DNA from: an uncultured Geobacteraceae bacterium
GTDB taxonomy: Bacteria; Desulfobacterota; Desulfuromonadia; Geobacterales; Pseudopelobacteraceae
Assembly: GCA_903901875.1 (NCBI GenBank)
Contig: CAIUSO010000071.1
Location: forward strand, 1 to 64,000
Length of the DNA: 64,000 bases
Direction: 5' to 3'
Below, one piece after another: positions 13,771-22,449 of the stretch. The first letter of the stretch is position 1, and each line of letters opens with the position of its first letter. A model generated the notes under the pieces. It did not search any database. It saw nothing but the letters and a program-made list of their open reading frames with translations, and was not told the origin of the DNA. The position numbers and the translations under genes were made by a program.

Positions 13771-14214
13771 TTACGTCGGGATTCCCTCTCTGGCCAACTG
13801 ATCACAACGCTCATTTTCGGCGTGTCCGGCGTGCCCCCGCACCCATTTCCATTGCACCGAATGGCAAGAGGTGAGACCCAGGAGCAGTTCCCACAGGTCC
13901 CGGTTGACAACCGGTTCTTTCTTGCTGTTGATCCATCCTTTCCGTTGCCAGCCGCCAATCCATTCCGTCATCCCCTTAACCAGATACTGGGAATCGGTGG
14001 TAATAATGACACTGCTGGGGCGTTTTAAAAGGCGGAGTGCTTCAATGGCGGCGGTCATCTCCATGCGATTGTTGGTGGTGTTGGCACTGCCCCCATTCAA
14101 TTCTTTTACCAGTTTTCCATAGCGGAGGATCGCCCCGTATCCCCCCGGTCCCGGATTGCCACTGCAGGCTCCATCGCAGAAGATCTCAACAACCTGTTCT
14201 TTACTTTCCGGCAT
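13771..14214 (-). CDS. rnhA: Ribonuclease HI
   Basis: Cleaves RNA in RNA-DNA hybrids. The start at 14214 gives 147 aa beginning [20 protein letters not shown], the usual length; the longer ORF adds an unrelated N-terminus that lies inside the acyltransferase gene. All four acidic catalytic residues are visible: Asp in [11 protein letters not shown], Glu in NRMEMTAA, Asp in TTDSQYL and Asp in ENERCDQLA. It overlaps the end of the upstream acyltransferase gene by 14 bp. Confidence 0.95.
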   Translation of the reverse strand: MPESKEQVVEIFCDGACSGNPGPGGYGAILRYGKLVKELNGGSANTTNNRMEMTAAIEALRLLKRPSSVIITTDSQYLVKGMTEWIGGWQRKGWINSKKEPVVNRDLWELLLGLTSCHSVQWKWVRGHAGHAENERCDQLAREGIPT

Positions 14215-14854
14215 CGATGCTCCTCTCTTCGGCCAGTAGCCGTGCGATGGCCTCCATAACCCGCTCCACAATCAGCAGGTGTGTTTCTTTGCAATCCTCT
14301 CGCAGAAACAGGTCGCTAAATTCCAGTGGGGGGCCGAACACAACGGCGGCTTTCTGACCGAAACCGGGGAATTTCCAGTGGTTGATACCGACCAGGGCGG
14401 TTGGTATGACGGCCGGTCGGGTGTCGTAAATAATCTTGCCTACGCCCCGGTTACCGCTCCCCAGCTGTCCATCTTTATGGCGGGTCCCCTCGGGGAAGAG
14501 CATGACCTTCTGGTCCAGCAGCAGGTCATTGAGTGTGCGTCCTGCTCTCATATCCCGCTTTCGTTTAACCGGAAAGGCACCCCATGAGGTGTACAGCAGG
14601 CGTTGAAACATCTTAGTAAATAATTCTTCCTTGGCGGGTGCCCAGACCATCTGGAGAGGGTTGTGCCGTATCACTGCCCAGGGGAGAAAGATCGTATCAT
14701 ATGCCGAAATATGATTGGATGTGATGAGCACCGGGCCCGAACGGGGGATGTTTTCACTTCCTTTGATGACAAAGCTGTTCAACAGCGACGCATAAATTCC
14801 GATCACATAGACGGAAAACGTCACCCAACAACGTTGAAAAATGGATGCCTTCAC
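14201..14854 (-). CDS. plsC: 1-acyl-sn-glycerol-3-phosphate acyltransferase-like protein
   Basis: A 217-aa membrane-associated acyltransferase. The catalytic NHxxxxD motif is [10 protein letters not shown] (about residues 45-54), the lysophosphatidate-binding motif is [11 protein letters not shown], and an N-terminal hydrophobic stretch can anchor it to the membrane. It likely makes phosphatidic acid. The start is GTG with AAGGAG a few bases upstream. The PlsC family is clear; acyl preference cannot be read from the sequence. Confidence 0.85.
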   Translation of the reverse strand: MKASIFQRCWVTFSVYVIGIYASLLNSFVIKGSENIPRSGPVLITSNHISAYDTIFLPWAVIRHNPLQMVWAPAKEELFTKMFQRLLYTSWGAFPVKRKRDMRAGRTLNDLLLDQKVMLFPEGTRHKDGQLGSGNRGVGKIIYDTRPAVIPTALVGINHWKFPGFGQKAAVVFGPPLEFSDLFLREDCKETHLLIVERVMEAIARLLAEERSIDAGK

Positions 14855-15003
14855 ACGACTCCTTCGCTACTCGTCTGTCTCATGTTTCAGGTCATCATAT
14901 CACACCGGGACCATTGAGGCAATATTCCACCGACGATGCATTACATCTTGCAATACAGTGCGGTCTGGTATAGGAAGAGACCATACGCGGAGATTGTGAT
15001 GTT

Positions 15004-15351
15004 ATGATTGTATTTGCCGTCAGCGAAGAGAAAAACAGGTGGCTTCAGCAGAAAATGGCCGAGCTGCAGGTGCGTGAAGAGGACCTGCAGGAGAGTTTTG
15101 TCCGCTCTTCGGGAAATGGCGGACAACACGTCAACAAAACATCAAGTTGTGTGCAGGTGAAGCATCTGCCGAGCGGCATTCAGGTGACCTGCATGCGGGA
15201 GCGGAGCCAGTCGGTCAACCGGTTTCTTGCCCGCCGTGAGCTGCTTGAACGGATTGAGGCCGCTTCCGGTGTGGTCACCAAAGAAATGAAACGTATTGCC
15301 AGGTTGCGCAAGCAGAAAGACCGCCGAAGACGGCGGGCTACGTCTGCTTAG
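15004..15351 (+). CDS. Release-factor-like peptidyl-tRNA hydrolase (ArfB/YaeJ type)
   Basis: A 115-aa protein with the class I release-factor GGQ motif in RSSGNGGQHVNKTSS (about residues 35-49) and a basic tail RLRKQKDRRRRR. Stand-alone GGQ proteins of this size with basic tails rescue ribosomes stalled on non-stop mRNA by hydrolysing peptidyl-tRNA. No stop-codon recognition domain is present. It is transcribed towards polA and their stop codons overlap by a few bases. Confidence 0.8.
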   Translation: MIVFAVSEEKNRWLQQKMAELQVREEDLQESFVRSSGNGGQHVNKTSSCVQVKHLPSGIQVTCMRERSQSVNRFLARRELLERIEAASGVVTKEMKRIARLRKQKDRRRRRATSA

Positions 15352-18092
15352 TGGGCCTCACTCCAGTTGACTCCGTAATTGATATCCACCTTGAGGGGAA
15401 TTCGGAGATCTACGGCCCGCTCCATCTCTTCTTTCACAAGCAGTTCCACGGCTATTAACTCCTCCTCAGGTATCTCCAGCACCAGTTCGTCGTGAACCTG
15501 CATGATCAGGCGGCTGTTGAGCCGTTCACGGCCGAGTCGTTCCCATACCCGGATCATTGCCGCTTTAATAATGTCGGCGGCTGAGCCCTGAATGGGGTAG
15601 TTGATGGCGTTACGACGGGCAAAGGCCAGGGTGTTACCGTTGGAACTATGGATGTCAGGAATGGGGAGACGTCGTCCCAGAATTGTTGTCACCGCGCCGT
15701 GCTCTTCTGCCTGCCGGATGCAGGAATCAAGATAGGCCATGGCACCGCTATGACGTTCCCGGTAGGCGGCAATGAATTCTTCGGCGGTTTTCCGGGCAAT
15801 GCCAAGTTGCTTTGCCAGGGAAAAAGCTCCTTGGCCGTAGATGATGCCAAAGTTAATGGTTTTGGCCTGACGGCGCATTTCGGGAGTGACCATTTCCGGG
15901 AATAACCCGAAAATTTCGGCAGCGGTCCGGGTATGGATATCCTCATCATTGGCAAAGGCGTGACAAAATACCTTGTCTTCCGATACATGGGCCAGCACAC
16001 GGAGCTCGATCTGGGAGTAGTCGGCCGAGAGGATGACATGGCCGGGGGGGGCGATAAAGGCGTGGCGGATACGGCGGCCATCTTCGCTCCGGATCGGGAT
16101 GTTTTGCAAATTCGGCTCCGAAGAAGAGAGTCTCCCGGTATTGGTGACAGTCTGGTTATATGAGGTGTGAACCCGACCGGTGCGTGGGTTGACCAGGCGG
16201 GGGAGGGCATCCGTATAGGTTGATTTCAGCTTGGCCATACTCCGGTATTCGAGAATGAGTCTGCCGATTTCGTGTTCTTCTGCCAGGGCCGTCAATACTT
16301 CATTGTCAGTGGACCAGCCGGTTTTCCCCTTTGTCTTTTTCGCACTTTTCAGCCCCATCTTTTCAAAAAGAACCTCCCCCAATTGTTTGGGAGAGTTGAG
16401 ATTGAACGGTACCCCGGCAACCGTAAAGACCTGTTGTTCAAGCAGTCCCATCCGTCCGGAAAAATCGGCGGACAGGCTGTCCAGCAGGGGGGAGTCCAGC
16501 AGTACCCCCTTGTTTTCCATTTCGGCCAGAATCGTCACCAACGGCATTTCCACGGAGCGAAACAGCGGTTCAGCTCCCCGTTCGTCCAGCAGGGGTGAGA
16601 ACCTGCGGTAGAGCAGCCAGGTGGCATCGGCATCTTCCGCCCCATAACGGGCGGCAGTGGCAATGTCAACCTGGGAAAAATTAAGTTGTTCCTTGCCGCT
16701 GCCGGTTACCTCCCGATAGCTGATCATCTTATGTCCCAGATGTTCCTGCGCCAACGCATCCAGACCATGTCCCTGCCGAGACGGATTAAGCAGATAGGAC
16801 GCGACCATGGTGTCAAACCAGACACCACCGACGATGATGGAGTAATTGGCCAGCACCTGCATGTCAAATTTAATGTTTTGGCCAACCTTGCGGAGATTGG
16901 AACTCTCCAGCAGGGGGCGAAGACGTTCTAAAACGTCCTGCCGGGGGAGTTGGTCTGGGGCGAGTAGGTATCCGTCTTCTTCGGCCGGTTGGCTGGCGAA
17001 GAGGGTGCCGAAGTCGGCAGCGGGGGAGGGGGAGGCGGTCACATGGCCGACCGGAATATACCATGCCTCATGGTCCCTGAAGGAAAAGGACAGCCCGACT
17101 ATGTGTGCCATGCGGGGATCTAGATCGGTAGTTTCAAGGTCAAAGGCGCATTCTTCCACGTGGCTCAATTCGGCAATGAACCGATCCAGCTGCTCCGGTG
17201 TGGTAATGGTATGGTACGCTTCGGTTGAAAGTGTGGAGTGGGCGGTCAGTTCCTTGATGAGGGTGGTGAAGCCGAACTTTTTGAAAAAAGCGTTGAGAGT
17301 TTCCTGGTCGGGCTCCCGGCTATGGAGGCTTTCGGGAGGGACCTCCAGGGGAACATTGCACTCAATCGTTGCAAGTCGCCGGGAGAGCAGTGCCTGATCA
17401 CGGAATTCCCTCAGTTTCTCTCCAATCTTCCCCTTAACTTCGCCCGCACGCTCCAATAGCCGGTCCAGGGAGCCGAACTCCTGAATCAGTTTGGTGGCGG
17501 TCTTCTCACCAATGCCAGGGACTCCGGGGATATTGTCGGAAGTATCTCCGGCCAGCCCCAGGATGTCGATAACCAGTTCCGGCCCAACGCCGAATCGCTC
17601 CACCACATCGGCTATGCCTGAAGCTTTTCCCTTCATCGTATCAAGCAGGGTGACCCGGTCGGTGACTATCTGCATCAAATCTTTGTCGCCGGTTACCACT
17701 ACTACGTTTCCTCCCTCTGCGGCAAAGCGACCGGCCAGGGTACCAATGAGGTCATCGGCTTCAAAGCCGGGCAGTTCCAGTGTCGCTATGTTGAAGGCCC
17801 GCACCACTTCGCGGATCGGCTCCATCTGTACCCGCAGGTCATCGGGCATTGCCACACGATTGGCCTTATATTCCGGGTACATTTCGGTCCGAAACGTCGT
17901 ACGTCCGGCATCAAATACCACGGCCACCCGGGTCGGTTCATGCTCTTTCAGCAGCTTCAGCAGCATCTGGATGAATCCGTAGATGGCATTGGTCGGATGG
18001 CCGCTGGGGGAGGAGAGGTGGCGTATTGCAAAATAGGCCCGGTAGATGTAGGAAGAGCCATCAACCAGATAGAGTGTAGAGTCCTTATTCAT
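15348..18092 (-). CDS. polA: DNA polymerase I
   Basis: Replication and repair polymerase. With the start at 18092 (MNKDSTLYLVDGSSYIYRAY) it is 914 aa. Order: 5'-3' exonuclease/FEN domain (about 1-290, with VVTGDKDLMQIV), 3'-5' exonuclease domain (FDLETTDLDPRM, acidic residues kept, so proofreading is probably active), then the polymerase domain (LSADYSQIELRVLAH and MQVHDELVLEIPEEE). The longer ORF upstream reads through the DUF4177 gene in another frame. The ATG overlaps the stop of that gene (ATGAATAA), so translation is coupled. Confidence 0.96.
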   Translation of the reverse strand: MNKDSTLYLVDGSSYIYRAYFAIRHLSSPSGHPTNAIYGFIQMLLKLLKEHEPTRVAVVFDAGRTTFRTEMYPEYKANRVAMPDDLRVQMEPIREVVRAFNIATLELPGFEADDLIGTLAGRFAAEGGNVVVVTGDKDLMQIVTDRVTLLDTMKGKASGIADVVERFGVGPELVIDILGLAGDTSDNIPGVPGIGEKTATKLIQEFGSLDRLLERAGEVKGKIGEKLREFRDQALLSRRLATIECNVPLEVPPESLHSREPDQETLNAFFKKFGFTTLIKELTAHSTLSTEAYHTITTPEQLDRFIAELSHVEECAFDLETTDLDPRMAHIVGLSFSFRDHEAWYIPVGHVTASPSPAADFGTLFASQPAEEDGYLLAPDQLPRQDVLERLRPLLESSNLRKVGQNIKFDMQVLANYSIIVGGVWFDTMVASYLLNPSRQGHGLDALAQEHLGHKMISYREVTGSGKEQLNFSQVDIATAARYGAEDADATWLLYRRFSPLLDERGAEPLFRSVEMPLVTILAEMENKGVLLDSPLLDSLSADFSGRMGLLEQQVFTVAGVPFNLNSPKQLGEVLFEKMGLKSAKKTKGKTGWSTDNEVLTALAEEHEIGRLILEYRSMAKLKSTYTDALPRLVNPRTGRVHTSYNQTVTNTGRLSSSEPNLQNIPIRSEDGRRIRHAFIAPPGHVILSADYSQIELRVLAHVSEDKVFCHAFANDEDIHTRTAAEIFGLFPEMVTPEMRRQAKTINFGIIYGQGAFSLAKQLGIARKTAEEFIAAYRERHSGAMAYLDSCIRQAEEHGAVTTILGRRLPIPDIHSSNGNTLAFARRNAINYPIQGSAADIIKAAMIRVWERLGRERLNSRLIMQVHDELVLEIPEEELIAVELLVKEEMERAVDLRIPLKVDINYGVNWSEAH

Positions 18093-18267
18093 GGTGCGTT
18101 TCCTCTCTGGTGAATAGAACAAAGGCCATGGCCGGGCGTTTGCTGGATTCCCGCATGGCAAACTGCATGCCGTCAAAGTGCCATCCTTTGGCACTCCAGT
18201 CATTAAGAACCTCTTCGATCGCCTCTTCGGTGACGGTGGTGATTTCAATTACTTTATAGGTGAGCAT
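18085..18267 (-). CDS. DUF4177-like small protein
   Basis: A 60-aa protein beginning MLTYKVIEITTVTEEAIEEV, with LNDWSAKGWHFDGMQFAMRE resembling the DUF4177 fold (small alpha/beta, function unknown). It has a ribosome site AAAGGC and overlaps the polA start by 8 bp, which argues that it is a real gene although short. Confidence 0.7.
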   Translation of the reverse strand: MLTYKVIEITTVTEEAIEEVLNDWSAKGWHFDGMQFAMRESSKRPAMAFVLFTREETHHE

Positions 18268-18350
18268 GGAGTGTGCCTTTACATTCGGGATAGCCAGAAC
18301 AGCCCAAAAACTGTAATCCGACGTTTTTGCCCTGTGTACGGAAAGTTAGT
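18254..18350 (-). pseudogene. Fragment of a topoisomerase-type zinc ribbon
   Basis: On the minus strand the frame reads GKNVGLQFLGCSGYPECKGT and stops at 18254. The FLGCSGYPECK core matches the second half of the C4 zinc ribbon found at topoisomerase I C-termini. No start codon lies between the iclR terminator and this segment, and the first cysteine pair is absent, so it looks like a remnant rather than a gene. Confidence 0.5.
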
Positions 18351-18352
18351 TC

Positions 18353-18379
18353 AAAAAAAAGGCGGCCCGAAAGCCGCCT
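18353..18379 (-). terminator. Intrinsic terminator downstream of the IclR-type gene
   Basis: On the minus strand AGGCGGC and GCCGCCT form a 7-bp stem with a 6-base loop, followed by eight T residues. It is about 185 bp after the iclR stop codon and before the DUF4177-polA unit. Confidence 0.75.
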
Positions 18380-18402
18380 GTTGCTGGAAGTTGACGAGAA
18401 GC

Positions 18403-18554
18403 CTGTCGGACTGAGGAGAAATCTGCTGCAAATCCGTCTGAACGGATCATATTTTACCGTTTTCTCGGTCAATAGAACGACTATTGACCTTCAAAATCGT
18501 CAAAATCTGCTCTCGCCCAGCCGAATTTTCGCGACGATTTCCTCAGTCCGACAG
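18403..18554. repeat. 15-bp perfect inverted repeat pair
   Basis: CTGTCGGACTGAGGA (18403-18417) and TCCTCAGTCCGACAG (18540-18554) are perfect complements 122 bp apart, with no gene between. They could be ends of a small decayed mobile element just downstream of the regulator gene. Confidence 0.6.
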
Positions 18555-18564
18555 ACTTCGCGAG

Positions 18565-19347
18565 TTACTTTTGGTAACCGAGTTTTGAAGAAATTTCGTC
18601 GCCTGCTTTCAGCACCAGCGGAATAAGCTCGCTGTGGATACGCTCGTCGGAAAATCTCATGGAAGGACCGGAGATGCTGACCGCTCCGATGATACGCCGT
18701 GTATAGTCCCGGATGGGGGCACTGACACACTTGACACCGATATCAAGTTCTTCATTATCAAGGGCATACCCCTGTTCTGCTATGTTCTTCAGCTGCAACT
18801 TGAGTGCGTCACGGTCCGTAATGGTGCTGGGCGTATAGCTTTTCAATTCTTTTACCGGCAGATAGGTTTCCAGCTCTTCATCGCTCATGTAAGCAATTTG
18901 TACCTTGCCGGCTGCCGTACAGTATGCCGGAAGGCGGGAGCCGACCCGTGGCACAACCCTGACGGTCATGCCGGTTTCGACCACATCAAGATAGACGATA
19001 TTGAAATCTTTCAGAATGGAAACATAGGTGGTTTCATTGCAGTTCTCCACCAGCGTTTCCAGTACCGGTTTCGACTGGCGGAGCAACCCCATCTGTTTGA
19101 TGAAGGTCTGTCCCAGTTCAAGTGTTCTCAAACCAAGACGGTAGTTTTCTGTCACCTTGTTTTGCTCAATATAACTGCGTGATTCAAGGGTTGCCAACAG
19201 CCTGAATACGTTGTTTTTATGGAGTTTCAAGCGCTTGCTCAGTTCCGTAACTCCCAGTTCGTCAACTTCACCGTGAAACTGCTCCAGAAGATCAAGAGCG
19301 TGGGAAACGGCTTGTATGAGATAGTCAGATTTTTCTTTTTTTGCCAT
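18565..19347 (-). CDS. IclR-family transcriptional regulator
   Basis: A 260-aa regulator. The N-terminal winged helix-turn-helix is LGVTELSKRLKLHKNNVFRLLATL (about residues 30-55), followed by the IclR effector domain with PAYCTAAGKVQIAY and RDYTRRIIGAVSISGP. I use the ATG at 19347 (MAKKEKSDYL) with AAAAGGAA upstream; the TTG of the longer ORF has no ribosome site. The ligand is unknown. Divergent from the universal stress protein gene; a palindrome over its own promoter suggests autoregulation. Confidence 0.9.
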   Translation of the reverse strand: MAKKEKSDYLIQAVSHALDLLEQFHGEVDELGVTELSKRLKLHKNNVFRLLATLESRSYIEQNKVTENYRLGLRTLELGQTFIKQMGLLRQSKPVLETLVENCNETTYVSILKDFNIVYLDVVETGMTVRVVPRVGSRLPAYCTAAGKVQIAYMSDEELETYLPVKELKSYTPSTITDRDALKLQLKNIAEQGYALDNEELDIGVKCVSAPIRDYTRRIIGAVSISGPSMRFSDERIHSELIPLVLKAGDEISSKLGYQK

Positions 19348-19456
19348 GGTCCGATTCCTTTTCAATAAATGGTGAGGAAAGCCTCTGTAACAGCCGAGAA
19401 TATTTATGAAAAAAGTACTTTTATAAAATAATTGGGTAAAATTGTCTTTGAATTAA

Positions 19457-19486
19457 AATTGTAGAATATTGTTTTACAATTGTCAA
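19457..19486 (-). promoter_or_regulatory. Promoter of the IclR-type gene with overlapping palindrome
   Basis: Minus strand -35 TTGACA (19481-19486), 17-bp spacer, -10 TACAAT (19458-19463). The inverted repeat AATTGTA-N11-TACAATT (19457-19463 and 19475-19481) spans from the -10 to the -35, a classic position for an autorepressor. Confidence 0.6.
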
Positions 19487-19566
19487 GTGTGAAAAATTGT
19501 TTTATATGTCAATTACTACTGTCGTTAACCTGTATACAGTGCAGTCATTTCATAGGTGAGGTTATC

Positions 19567-20019
19567 ATGCTTAGCTTACGCAAAAAGATACTCGTGGCAA
19601 TAGACGGATCACCCCAGTCCGATAAGGCGGCTGAGGAGGCGGTGCGCATGGCATCCGGCAACCAGAGCCAGTTTAAAAGCCGCATATGTGCTCTTCTGGT
19701 GCTGCCGAACGCCCCGACTGCCACATACACTGATTTTGTGCCGTCAGCTCCCATGACTGAATCGAAAAAATGGGATGAGCTGCGGGAACGTTTGTTTTAT
19801 GTCGTTGAAAAGTGCGCCGTGGAGCATGACATTCCACTGGAGATGATTGTTGAATACGGCGATCCGGCTGACAAGATTATCTCCCTTGCCAAGCGGGAAG
19901 AGGTTGATGTGATTGTTATCGGCAGTTCAGGGAAGGGTTTTCTCCAGCGGCGGATCAAGGGGAGTGTTTCCCATAAGGTTGCCACCAATGCGGAATGTTC
20001 CGTGTATATTGTAAGATGA
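19567..20019 (+). CDS. Universal stress protein (UspA family)
   Basis: A 150-aa nucleotide-binding stress protein, using the ATG at 19567 (MLSLRKKILVAIDGSPQS). The ATP-binding pattern G-2x-G-9x-GS/T is visible in GSSGKGFLQRRIKGSVSHKV near the C-terminus, so it should belong to the ATP-binding group. It is divergent from the IclR-type gene and followed 23 bp later by the deacetylase gene. Confidence 0.88.
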   Translation: MLSLRKKILVAIDGSPQSDKAAEEAVRMASGNQSQFKSRICALLVLPNAPTATYTDFVPSAPMTESKKWDELRERLFYVVEKCAVEHDIPLEMIVEYGDPADKIISLAKREEVDVIVIGSSGKGFLQRRIKGSVSHKVATNAECSVYIVR

Positions 20020-20042
20020 TTGATACAAGAAAGGTGCTGTTC

Positions 20043-20834
20043 ATGGTGAAGTCTGTTTTTTCGATACTGTTGTTAGTGCTGCTGACCCTGTTTCCTCTGG
20101 CCTCATTGGCCGCCGATTCGTTTCGGGTTCCCATTCTGCTTTATCATCGTTTTGGGGCCACCGTTGCCGATGGCATGACCATGACCACCCCGGTTTTTGA
20201 AGCGCAGATGAAGTACCTCCATGACAATGGCTATAAGGTAATTCCGCTTCGGCAGCTTGTTGATTATTACCGGGGAAAGGCACCGGTTCCCGGACCGAAG
20301 TCGGTTGTCATTGTGGAAGATGACGCCCACAAATCGGTCTTCAGTGATATGCTTCCCATCATCAAAAAATATCGGTTCCCCGTCACTATTTTTACCTATC
20401 CGTCGGCGATTTCCAACGCAAAGTATGCCTTGACCTGGGATCAGATGAGGGAGTTGGTCAAAACAGGGCTGTTTGATGTGCAGTCCCATACCTACTGGCA
20501 TCCCAATTTCAAGAAAGAGCGGAGAAAGCTGAGCCAGACCGCCCTTGATGCCCTGGTGAACAGCCAGCTCACCAAATCAAAACGCCGTCTGGAGTCCGAG
20601 TTGGCAACAAAAGTGGATATGCTTGCCTGGCCTTTCGGGATTTATGACGACTACCTGATCGGCAAGGCCAAGGAAGCTGGCTATGGGGCCACCTTTACCA
20701 TTGAACGCCGGCACGCCACTGCCTCCGATTCAGTGTTCAAACTTCCCCGCTATCTGCTGGTCAATGCCGACAGCGGCAAGGCGTTTGTTCAGCTGCTGGA
20801 GGGGAATGCGGTGAAGCGGAATGTCGTCTATTGA
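20043..20834 (+). CDS. Secreted polysaccharide deacetylase (NodB domain)
   Basis: A 263-aa protein starting at 20043 with AAAGGTG upstream. A Sec signal peptide is obvious (hydrophobic SILLLVLLTLFPLASLAADS). The NodB domain begins RVPILLYHRFG. Metal-binding motif 2 is SHTYWH and motif 3 is LAWPFGIYDD. Motif 1 reads VEDDAHKS where TFDDG is usual; the metal-binding aspartate pair remains but the glycine is replaced. It probably deacetylates an exported or cell-wall glycan; the substrate is not evident. Confidence 0.87.
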   Translation: MVKSVFSILLLVLLTLFPLASLAADSFRVPILLYHRFGATVADGMTMTTPVFEAQMKYLHDNGYKVIPLRQLVDYYRGKAPVPGPKSVVIVEDDAHKSVFSDMLPIIKKYRFPVTIFTYPSAISNAKYALTWDQMRELVKTGLFDVQSHTYWHPNFKKERRKLSQTALDALVNSQLTKSKRRLESELATKVDMLAWPFGIYDDYLIGKAKEAGYGATFTIERRHATASDSVFKLPRYLLVNADSGKAFVQLLEGNAVKRNVVY

Positions 20835-20850
20835 GAGTGTGGCTGGTTGA

Positions 20851-22389
20851 CTATGTTTTCAACGCCTCACGGGAGGGTGTATGCCGGGGAACTCTTCGGA
20901 TGACCTCGGCATAATACTCCCTGCTTTGCTTCTTCTTACCCATCTCTGCGTATAAGTCTGCCAACAAAAACCAGCCCCATGGATGGTCCGGTTCATGTTC
21001 CGTAATCTCCCGCAACTCTTTCTCTGCCTGTGCATAGCCCCCACGCTGTCGATACTGCTCGGCGGCTAGTATGTTGGTAGTGGAACAGTAACCAAGATGT
21101 GCCTTCTGCTCAGAGAACGGCTTTACCCCCCGGGAACGGCTTGTTGTCACTGTTTTCAGCAGTCGGGACGATGATTTTCCCCCGGTGGGGAGTGCGTACA
21201 GTGCGGGAAGCGGGGAATGGTTGAAGATGGTGGCGGTGGTTTTTCCCGTTGCCACTGCCTCTTTATAAAGCTGTGTGCCGGGAAAATAGGCAAGTGGCGA
21301 GACGTAGCCGTCGTCGGCGTTAATCGTACGGATCAGTTCATTGGTCAGGCGAATATCCTCGGGAGTTTCTCCCGGGACGTCACCGATCAGGTAGATGGAA
21401 AGATTTATACCGATGCCATGGACAAGTGACGCTGCCCGCAGAATCTGTTCCGGCGTAATATTCTTTCCCAGTTGCCGTAAGATGGCCGGTGAACCGGACT
21501 CGACGCCGAGCTGAATGCACTCGCAACCGGCCCGTTTCATGGCGGTTACCAACTCTTCGTCAATGGCTGAAACACGGGATTGACAGTTCCAGAGGATGTG
21601 TTCTTTCTGTTCCTGTAACAGGGAACAGAATTTCAGTACCCTGGTACGGTCGGCGGTAAAGGTGTCATCACGAATGGAAAAGTAGATGAGTCCGAACTTT
21701 TCACGTATGAAGCTTATTTCGGCAATGATAGCTTCGGGGGAGCGAAATCGGACCTTTCTTCCCCAAAAGTCGGGGGAACTGCAAAAAGAGCAACTCGACG
21801 GGCACCCTCTGGTCGTGACAATAAACTCTGCCTGCAGTTCCACATCTATCCCGACCGATTCATTAAGATAGACAGCCGGGGTAGGGAGGAGATCAAGATT
21901 CTCCAGCCGGGCCCGGGGGGCGGTTGTGACGATGGTGTCGCCTCGTCGAATGGCAATTCCATTAATATCTCGCCAGTCATGGTGCGACGAGAGACGTGAC
22001 ACGAGTTCAGCCAGAGTGGCTTCCCCTTCACCAAGTACCACGGCATCGATCGGTGAGCCCTCGTATAGCAGATCTTCGGCACAGAATGTAGCGTGTCCCC
22101 CCCCCATGATGATTGTTGCAGCGGGAAGCAGTTGCCGGCAGAGACGGGCCAGTTCGAGGGAGGCGTGCCGGTTATGGGTCCACTGGGATATGCCTATGAG
22201 CGTGGGAGAAAATGACTGAAGTTGTTGGGTGATTGCAGCTGTTGACCAGGCGGAAAAATTTGCCAGAAGCGAAGTATGCCCGGCATCGCGGAGGGATGCG
22301 TGGAGATAGCAGAGTCCCGTCGGCACCAGGGTGATGTAGGGGTCTTCGCGGTGGCTTACTCCCGATTGATAGGCAAGAAGAGCTTTCAT
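20851..22389 (-). CDS. B12-binding radical SAM protein with C-terminal TPR
   Basis: A 512-aa enzyme of unknown substrate. It starts MKALLAYQSGVSHREDPY, with a cobalamin-binding-like Rossmann domain (residues about 1-140, IIMGGGHATFCAEDLLY). The radical SAM domain has CPSSCSFCSS (CxxxCxxC, about residue 195). The tail has a tetratricopeptide-like repeat (YAQAEKELREITEHEPDHPW). The start codon lies directly after the T-run of the NlpC gene terminator and no ribosome site is visible, so translation is weak or depends on another start. It is the last gene of the leftward series 25.0-20.9 kb. Confidence 0.82.
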   Translation of the reverse strand: MKALLAYQSGVSHREDPYITLVPTGLCYLHASLRDAGHTSLLANFSAWSTAAITQQLQSFSPTLIGISQWTHNRHASLELARLCRQLLPAATIIMGGGHATFCAEDLLYEGSPIDAVVLGEGEATLAELVSRLSSHHDWRDINGIAIRRGDTIVTTAPRARLENLDLLPTPAVYLNESVGIDVELQAEFIVTTRGCPSSCSFCSSPDFWGRKVRFRSPEAIIAEISFIREKFGLIYFSIRDDTFTADRTRVLKFCSLLQEQKEHILWNCQSRVSAIDEELVTAMKRAGCECIQLGVESGSPAILRQLGKNITPEQILRAASLVHGIGINLSIYLIGDVPGETPEDIRLTNELIRTINADDGYVSPLAYFPGTQLYKEAVATGKTTATIFNHSPLPALYALPTGGKSSSRLLKTVTTSRSRGVKPFSEQKAHLGYCSTTNILAAEQYRQRGGYAQAEKELREITEHEPDHPWGWFLLADLYAEMGKKKQSREYYAEVIRRVPRHTPSREALKT

Positions 22390-22390
22390 G

Positions 22391-22422
22391 CCGAAAAAAA
22401 ATCCGGGTCCTGGGACCCGGAT
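22391..22422 (-). terminator. Intrinsic terminator of the NlpC/P60 gene
   Basis: Minus strand ATCCGGGTCCC and GGACCCGGAT form a 10-bp stem with almost no loop, followed by eight T residues. Confidence 0.85.
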
Positions 22423-22449
22423 GATGAGAGAACATAGTGAGTTCTTAAA

